In this document: piece by piece, positions 59,110 through 64,000 of the stretch
Layout of the letters: each line of letters opens with the position of its first letter
Numbering within the stretch: position 1 is the first letter of the stretch
Assembly (NCBI RefSeq): GCF_025766255.1
Contig: NW_026516760.1
Location: 112,382 to 176,381 of the forward strand
From: Zychaea mexicana
Lineage: Eukaryota; Mucoromycota; Mucoromycetes; Mucorales; Lichtheimiaceae
Length of the DNA stretch: 64,000 bases
Reading direction: 5' to 3'
Made by a program: the position numbers and the translations under genes
Notes under the pieces: model-generated
Told to the model about the DNA's origin: nothing
Seen by the model: only the letters and a program-made list of their open reading frames with translations
Database searches by the model: none

Positions 59110-60877
59110 CTGTCAAAGTGGATACCTTATTATCATCCAATGTTTGGCGATCTTTTCCAATTTACGTTGCCAGTCTCAAAACACGTACAGCCATGTGCGC
59201 TCCCAAAACGTTGGTTTACAAGCAACGACGCCTGATATGCAAATCAAGAGGGCGCATAACTATCTGCTACTGTATTTATGGCGATATGACGACCAAATCT
59301 CTTTAAGCTCACACTGGATTGTATTTTCGAGGCACACGCATGTCGTTGACGGATCAATCGCAAGTTGTGATGGTCAGACTTTTGCACTACTTATTTCGAG
59401 CAGACAAAACAGCAATATGTATTATCGTCGTACGTATTATGGTGTTACACCGAAACAATCACGGACCAATCTCCAACAAAAAATCTCCAAGAGTTTATTT
59501 TATGCGGTCACCTTGAAGATATCGAAGACCCGTCATCGTCATCGTCATCTTCAAGCTGTACTGTGGCGACCAACTACGTGCAACATAGAATGTTGTGTCT
59601 CAACATGACACCATGGTAGAATCAACGAGGATCTTCACCGCAGCTCGTAGTAGCAACGAATAGCAGGACATTGTAGCGACGACAAGATATCAGCGCGGAT
59701 AACGATCCAAGTGACTGTATCAGACCATCAAGCTACGCAAGGCAGTATAAATCTGCACAATACAACATATCTCTAGCCAAAGGAAACGTCAGCGTTAGCA
59801 GCTTCTAATACGGAGACAGCAAAGCGAAACGTACATAAGCGGGGAAGAATTGGCAACAGTGCAAACGGCAACTGCTCAAATAAATCAGCGTCAAATCGAG
59901 TGGATGTATTCACACTGCTTGTAATTACAAAATAGTGACTACTCATTCGACAACATCAAAGCAACATAACGAATTGCATCGGCATTAACGACGTCCAAAC
60001 ACGGTGACAATACTGTACTGTAATTGCAGTTGCAGGACAACAATTTGAGCGACTCTTCATCTAGTCAATTTAATGCAATGACAACAGAACAACGAGGGCC
60101 CATGGCAACAACAACAACAACAGCTCAAAAAGAAGGAAGCAAGATTTAATATGGTGGCAATCGGGAATGGGTCGAAAATCTGGAGGCTGATAATAGCACA
60201 GCTAGCAACATTACAGGCTGGTCAACATCATTTTACTGGCAAAACAAACTTTATGATATGCGTGCGCCGTTGTGGCGATGAGCAAAAAAACTTAAAACAA
60301 ACGGCTCTCATTTTGCGAGGAAACAGGTTTATCATTTGATTACTGCGTGGCTTCGAGTGCAATGACAACCAAATACAAGGAGAGGCGATAAAAAGCAAGA
60401 AATTATGACGATGATGGGACATCTATCAATTGAGTTCGACAATATTAGCATTGGATAACGGTAAGTAGTACGCCTTTTCGAGCACACAGAGACATTACAA
60501 AGACTCCGATATATCTCTACGTACGGCAACAAAACGTTGAGCGACAACATCGAATCAGTGAAGCTGATCTATCTCTATCGCGATGACAACAAAACAGAAC
60601 AGGCAGTAAACCTGAGCAACAGCAACTGTCAAGGAACTGCTAATGCCGACAATTCATACCTGCCAAAAAGATACACGGAGTTCATAGCATTGCTTAATTA
60701 ATAACAGGATGCGAGTGACAACAAGGGCACTGTTTAGGGAACAGTCAAGGAGTATTCAAGTTAGCATAAATGTCATCCGAACCCAACTCTCTGTGGTGGC
60801 GGCACGGAGCTAAACCTAAAGCCATTAATGTATCAGTGAGTTTACTGACACGAGTAGCAGCAGTATAGAGGTACATA
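59110..60877. other. Intergenic, CAA-rich, no gene seen
   Basis: Sequence rich in CAA/ACA and GCAACA words, with short frames only. It looks like decayed low-complexity coding or element DNA, but nothing is recognisable. Confidence 0.4.
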
Positions 60878-62384
60878 TTACTGTACGGTGATGTGCGGGT
60901 TCAAGCTTAATCTCCTGACTAGTGGATGCTGTGATGGTTCGCACAACTGCATTAGACCTTGGTTGTCGATGGGTATGTTCGTGAGACGCATTTTTTCAAG
61001 CTGTTGCAAACGTCGAAGCGGAGTAAGATCGCAAAGAGGATTCTCGCTGAACATGTGAAGGAAATTTCGCAAGGAAAGTATACGGAGCCGTTGCAGCGTA
61101 CCGATGGTTGCGATAATGCTGTTCAGATACTGCGTTATTCCAGCGCGATTTCCAACTTCCAAGATCTCATTTTGTTGCTGCATGAGCAAAATCTGGGACC
61201 AATCTTCGCTTGACATACCAGTGATGTCCGTCAACCCCAAACTTGTCAGCTGTGTGAATTGGTTGCGTGCCAAGACATCCCAGCAATGAATATCAGAAAG
61301 ACCACAGGTGACTATACGTAAATGTTCTAGTATCGGCTGCGATTTTACTACTATCGGCATGATCCTCTCGTGTCCCTTGCCGTTGAATAGCAGTTCATAA
61401 GCCATACTGCCTTCCTCGCCATCATTCGATGCTTTCCTTTCAGTTACTTAATATAAGCACTCGTGCTTCTTGATAGTGAAATCCATCTGTCTGCTATGAC
61501 TGGTTCGCTGCATTCCCACATAATGTAGCGTAATAGAGGTCACAGCTCATAAGCTGTATAGATGTTGGTTGGAGATACGTTGTTGAATCGTGAGTAAGGC
61601 GATAATATCAAGTACTTGATGTGGGAGCAACGCTGCAATAAGGGACGGATCCGGTATTTAAAACTGAGAACACCGTCCAGTCTTAAGAAGATAATGTTGT
61701 GTATCGGTGGCCTTTTGTGTCTGCTTCTGCCATCAACTTGTTCAAGAGTAGCGTCTGATAAGTTAGTGCGGCCATCAAACATCACTGAAAGATGCGTTAA
61801 TGACGGCAAGAAGTCCAGTAGCATTGGCAGCGAGATATCGCAAGTGTGAAATGAAATCGTCAGAGCAGTTAGCGTATGCGAGAAATATCTGATGAATCCT
61901 GGCAGTAACGTGCTACTGTCGAAAATAGGTTGTAATTGTTTGCTATGCACATGGTTGCTGATGTCTTATTTTTTATTATTGAAAACAAAGAAAAAGCTTT
62001 AGTATATCTTTTGCGCATAAGCAGTAGTAAGTACTACCGAATACGCGATCCTCTTAACGCAAAAAAAAAGAGTATCGTTTTACTTCACCAAGGAAGCGAA
62101 TGCTGTATCTTCGCCAAGCAAGTCGTTCCAGTACTTTATACGTGGCTTGAGATTTGATGTATATTGATTCGACTTGTTGTCCCAAACATTGAAGCATCGC
62201 GTCGCTCCTTTTGTTCCATGCATCAGGCGAGATTCCCACCAGTGTCCACAGGGCTGTCTGGTAAGTGGGGATCGCGTATAACCAGCGGCGACATACTTTC
62301 ACACATTCGACACAGCCCGCTGTCCGATAAACGAGAAGATGTACTGAATGATTCGGGAGGCAAAATCGAGATCAAATCAGTCAT
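60878..62384 (-). pseudogene. F-box/LRR-type protein gene with two frameshifts in exon 1
   Basis: Minus-strand exons are readable as 62384-62089, 61964-61544 and 61406-60878. The joins RFL-D-ISNHVHSKQL and TAYEL-MAYELLFNGKG both keep frame with GT-AG introns. Exon 1 starts MTDLISILPPE. One base appears missing near 62351-62355, after which the F-box continues IIQYIFSFIGQRAVSNV. A second base is missing near 62300, where TGA appears, after which VKVCRRWLYAIPTYQTALW resumes. That is the F-box pattern LP-E-...-V-C-W. Exons 2 and 3 encode leucine-rich repeats of the AMN1/F-box type (LPSLTHLSVMFDG, LTSLGLTDITGM, LQRLRILSLRNF, LQQLEKMRLTNI). F-box proteins of this type recruit substrates to SCF ubiquitin ligases. 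The rest is intact, so the breaks are either recent mutations or sequence errors. Confidence 0.72.
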
Positions 62385-63512
62385 ATTACGTGTATGTGAA
62401 AGGGGACGCGCGAAAAGAAATTTGGCACGAGGCTTTTAATCGAACAAAGCCTGTATAACATAATCCGGACTCGTGAAATAATATGTCCGACAAAGGAAAA
62501 GCAAGTCGAACCAGGTAGCTCACCTGAATTTTATTTGGAAAAGGGGGACCCTGAAGATTGATCTATTGTAACCACCAGTAACTTCATTAAATCTATGCTA
62601 TCATAGCGATACGCAGATACACATTAGAACAGGCTCTTTCTAAAACCATCGACTTCTCGATACGAAGGAAAAGGCTTCAATCAATACTCGGGTTTATTGT
62701 TTGCGAGCCGCAAAAGTCATATATTAGTAACCAATCGCTTGGCCTGGAAAACACAGCATCCCTGTGTGCAAGTTTTGGTAGAGCAACTATATCATATCTT
62801 TAACAGGTCCCCCTGATATCTTTGGTGAGCGATCATCACTTTCAAATAGGTAACGCATACCTTGAAAATATGTAACGAAGTAAAGTTAAATAAGAAAAGG
62901 AAGAGAGAAGTGAAGGTGTAAGGGGAGGGAAAGAGCTGTTACAAGAATCACGCTTTAAAAGCAGGCACATCGGAAAGATCAGTGCAAGCTTTTCGATCCA
63001 GGTGAAACCCAAAATGATAAGAAAATCGTGTTATGATAAGCTACGTGCAGGAAGAGTGAGTGAGACGAACAGCTGAAAAAAAAAACTTTCCAAATTACAG
63101 ATCTGCAATTATACAGGTCTGCTGGCGTATGCTCTGGCGTTGCCTCTTATAAAATAACCGACCATATCCTCGATAACAATTTTTTTCTTGACAATTGCTT
63201 TGGCAATTTAGGCGAACACAGAAAGTGAAAAAGAGTGCCAAAGCATTGTGATCGTGTTACTTTCGGCTACGATACAGAGCCACTGTCACTGTTCCCCGCT
63301 TTGTTTAGCACGGAGCTGTGAATGGATGGAGGGGGGAGTAATTAGCTTTTTGTTCGCGAAAAAAGAAAAAGGAACTTGTCGTGCACATAAAAAAAAGGCG
63401 AGGCAAAAGCGGTAAAACGTTTATGCGGAAAGTGCGAAAAAGAAAAATATATTTTTATTTTGTTTATCATTTTCTTATTTGTGTGTAATAAATAATAAAA
63501 AAAAAGTTCGTT
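62385..63512. other. Intergenic, no gene seen
   Basis: Lies between the start of the F-box gene (-) and the stop of the small membrane-protein gene (-). AT-rich with A-runs and T-runs; no coding signal was recognised. Confidence 0.5.
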
Positions 63513-63692
63513 TCAATTATCCCAACATATACCGTTGGCATCACATGCACCCGAAGGTTCACGATCGGCTGCCGGAGTATATGACCACATTCCCACTGGT
63601 ATATATTGCAAATTTTCTTCAGGCGGACCACTGAATCTGCCGATCATCAGAAGAATTATGACAATAGCCAGCACAAGCAATGACCCGATCAT
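63513..63692 (-). CDS. Small single-pass membrane protein, hypothetical
   Basis: A 59-residue frame from the ATG at 63692 to TGA at 63513-63515. One hydrophobic span at residues 2-18 (IGSLLVLAIVIILLMIG) is followed by a polar tail with a Pro-rich start (RFSGPPEENLQYIP), a Trp/Tyr patch and a C-terminus with two cysteines (CDANGICWDN). It is too short for a signal peptide plus a folded domain, so a signal-anchor is likely. A TATA box lies about 90 nt upstream. The 5'-most ATG of the leader starts a six-codon frame whose TGA overlaps this start (ATGA). The family is not recognised. Confidence 0.55.
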   Translation of the reverse strand: MIGSLLVLAIVIILLMIGRFSGPPEENLQYIPVGMWSYTPAADREPSGACDANGICWDN

Positions 63693-63778
63693 GGCACAGA
63701 GCAGTGCATCTGTACTACAGACCAAAGCTGTACCAAAACGAACTGAAGAGAAGAGAAAAAAGAAAGGCGAAATTGCTC

Positions 63779-63786
63779 GCTTTATA
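63779..63786 (-). promoter_or_regulatory. TATA box of the small membrane protein gene
   Basis: On the minus strand the sequence CTATATAAAGCG lies roughly 90 nt upstream of the ATG at 63692, followed by a pyrimidine-rich leader (TTTCTTTTTTCTCTTCTC). Position is read by eye and accurate to a few bases. Confidence 0.55.
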
Positions 63787-63789
63787 TAG

Positions 63790-64000
63790 ACATTTTTCTC
63801 GTTCGGGACTTCAAATCCCCGTGAATTCTCATTGGCCCAGATAACGGTTGCGTATCAACTTGTGGGTTGCCTACTATGGCATAACAAAACATACAGCACC
63901 AAAGGAAATGAAAGGAAGTGGTACCTGATGGTCAAGTAGACAAGCGTGCTTCGGCGGTAGTGGTACGTGTCTCTCACCATGGCTGCTGTACCTCCGATGC
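63790..64000. other. Upstream flank at the window end
   Basis: About 210 bp upstream of the small membrane-protein gene. No further gene can be supported before the window ends. Confidence 0.4.

Overview
The window reads as nuclear DNA of a filamentous early-diverging fungus, most likely Mucoromycota. This is an inference from short GT-AG introns (about 45-110 nt) with CTAAC-like branch sites, AT-rich intergenic DNA, CAA/CAG-rich coding tracts, a DCAF7/AN11-type WD40 gene, a TEA-domain regulator and a SIN3-type corepressor. No ribosomal RNA gene, CRISPR array or bacterial-type operon was seen.

Layout. 1-1915: 3' part of a biotin-protein ligase gene (+). 2.4-2.7 kb: small secreted Cys-rich protein (-). 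2.7-14.4 kb: gene-poor stretch with a MITE-like element (3585-4005), a 21-bp minisatellite that is open as heptads (4661-4837) and a decayed Ty3/Gypsy integrase (9.7-10.7 kb). 14.4-16.3 kb: DCAF7-like WD40 gene (+). 17.4-18.4 kb: secreted helical Ala-rich protein (-). 21.5-24.2 kb: FHA-RING (Dma/Chf-type) E3 ligase (+). 24.4-27.3 kb: HD-domain hydrolase and MAT2B-like protein, tightly packed on the minus strand. 28.1-29.8 kb: type II membrane protein with DUF4097-like repeats (+). 31.3 kb: tRNA-Arg(CCG) (-). 31.4-34.4 kb: AT-rich islands, an HMG-box-protein pseudogene and a tRNA-derived or hAT-like repeat. 38.1-39.2 kb: VC0807-like membrane protein (+). 41.4-43.0 kb: TEA-domain transcription factor (-). 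45.4-47.5 kb: three-RRM SR-type Gbp2/Hrb1-like protein (+). 47.9-49.5 kb: peroxisomal-type D-amino-acid oxidase (-). 51.8-55.0 kb: shortened SIN3-like corepressor (+). 55-60.8 kb: no supported gene, with a GC-rich patch at 58.1-59.0 kb. 60.9-62.4 kb: F-box/LRR gene with two frameshifts (-). 63.5-63.7 kb: 59-residue single-pass membrane protein (-).

Most intact genes are housekeeping or regulatory (biotinylation, ubiquitin signalling, methionine/SAM metabolism, mRNA export, chromatin repression, D-amino acid catabolism) and show no common pathway. Exon joins were deduced by eye from splice signals, reading frame and remembered family motifs; no database search was possible. The most unusual items are the shortened SIN3-like gene, the F-box gene broken only in its first exon, the MITE with a truncated N-terminal ORF, the possible GC-AG intron, and the overlapping ATGA upstream ORF of the last small gene. 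I found no convincing evidence of a wholly new multi-gene system.
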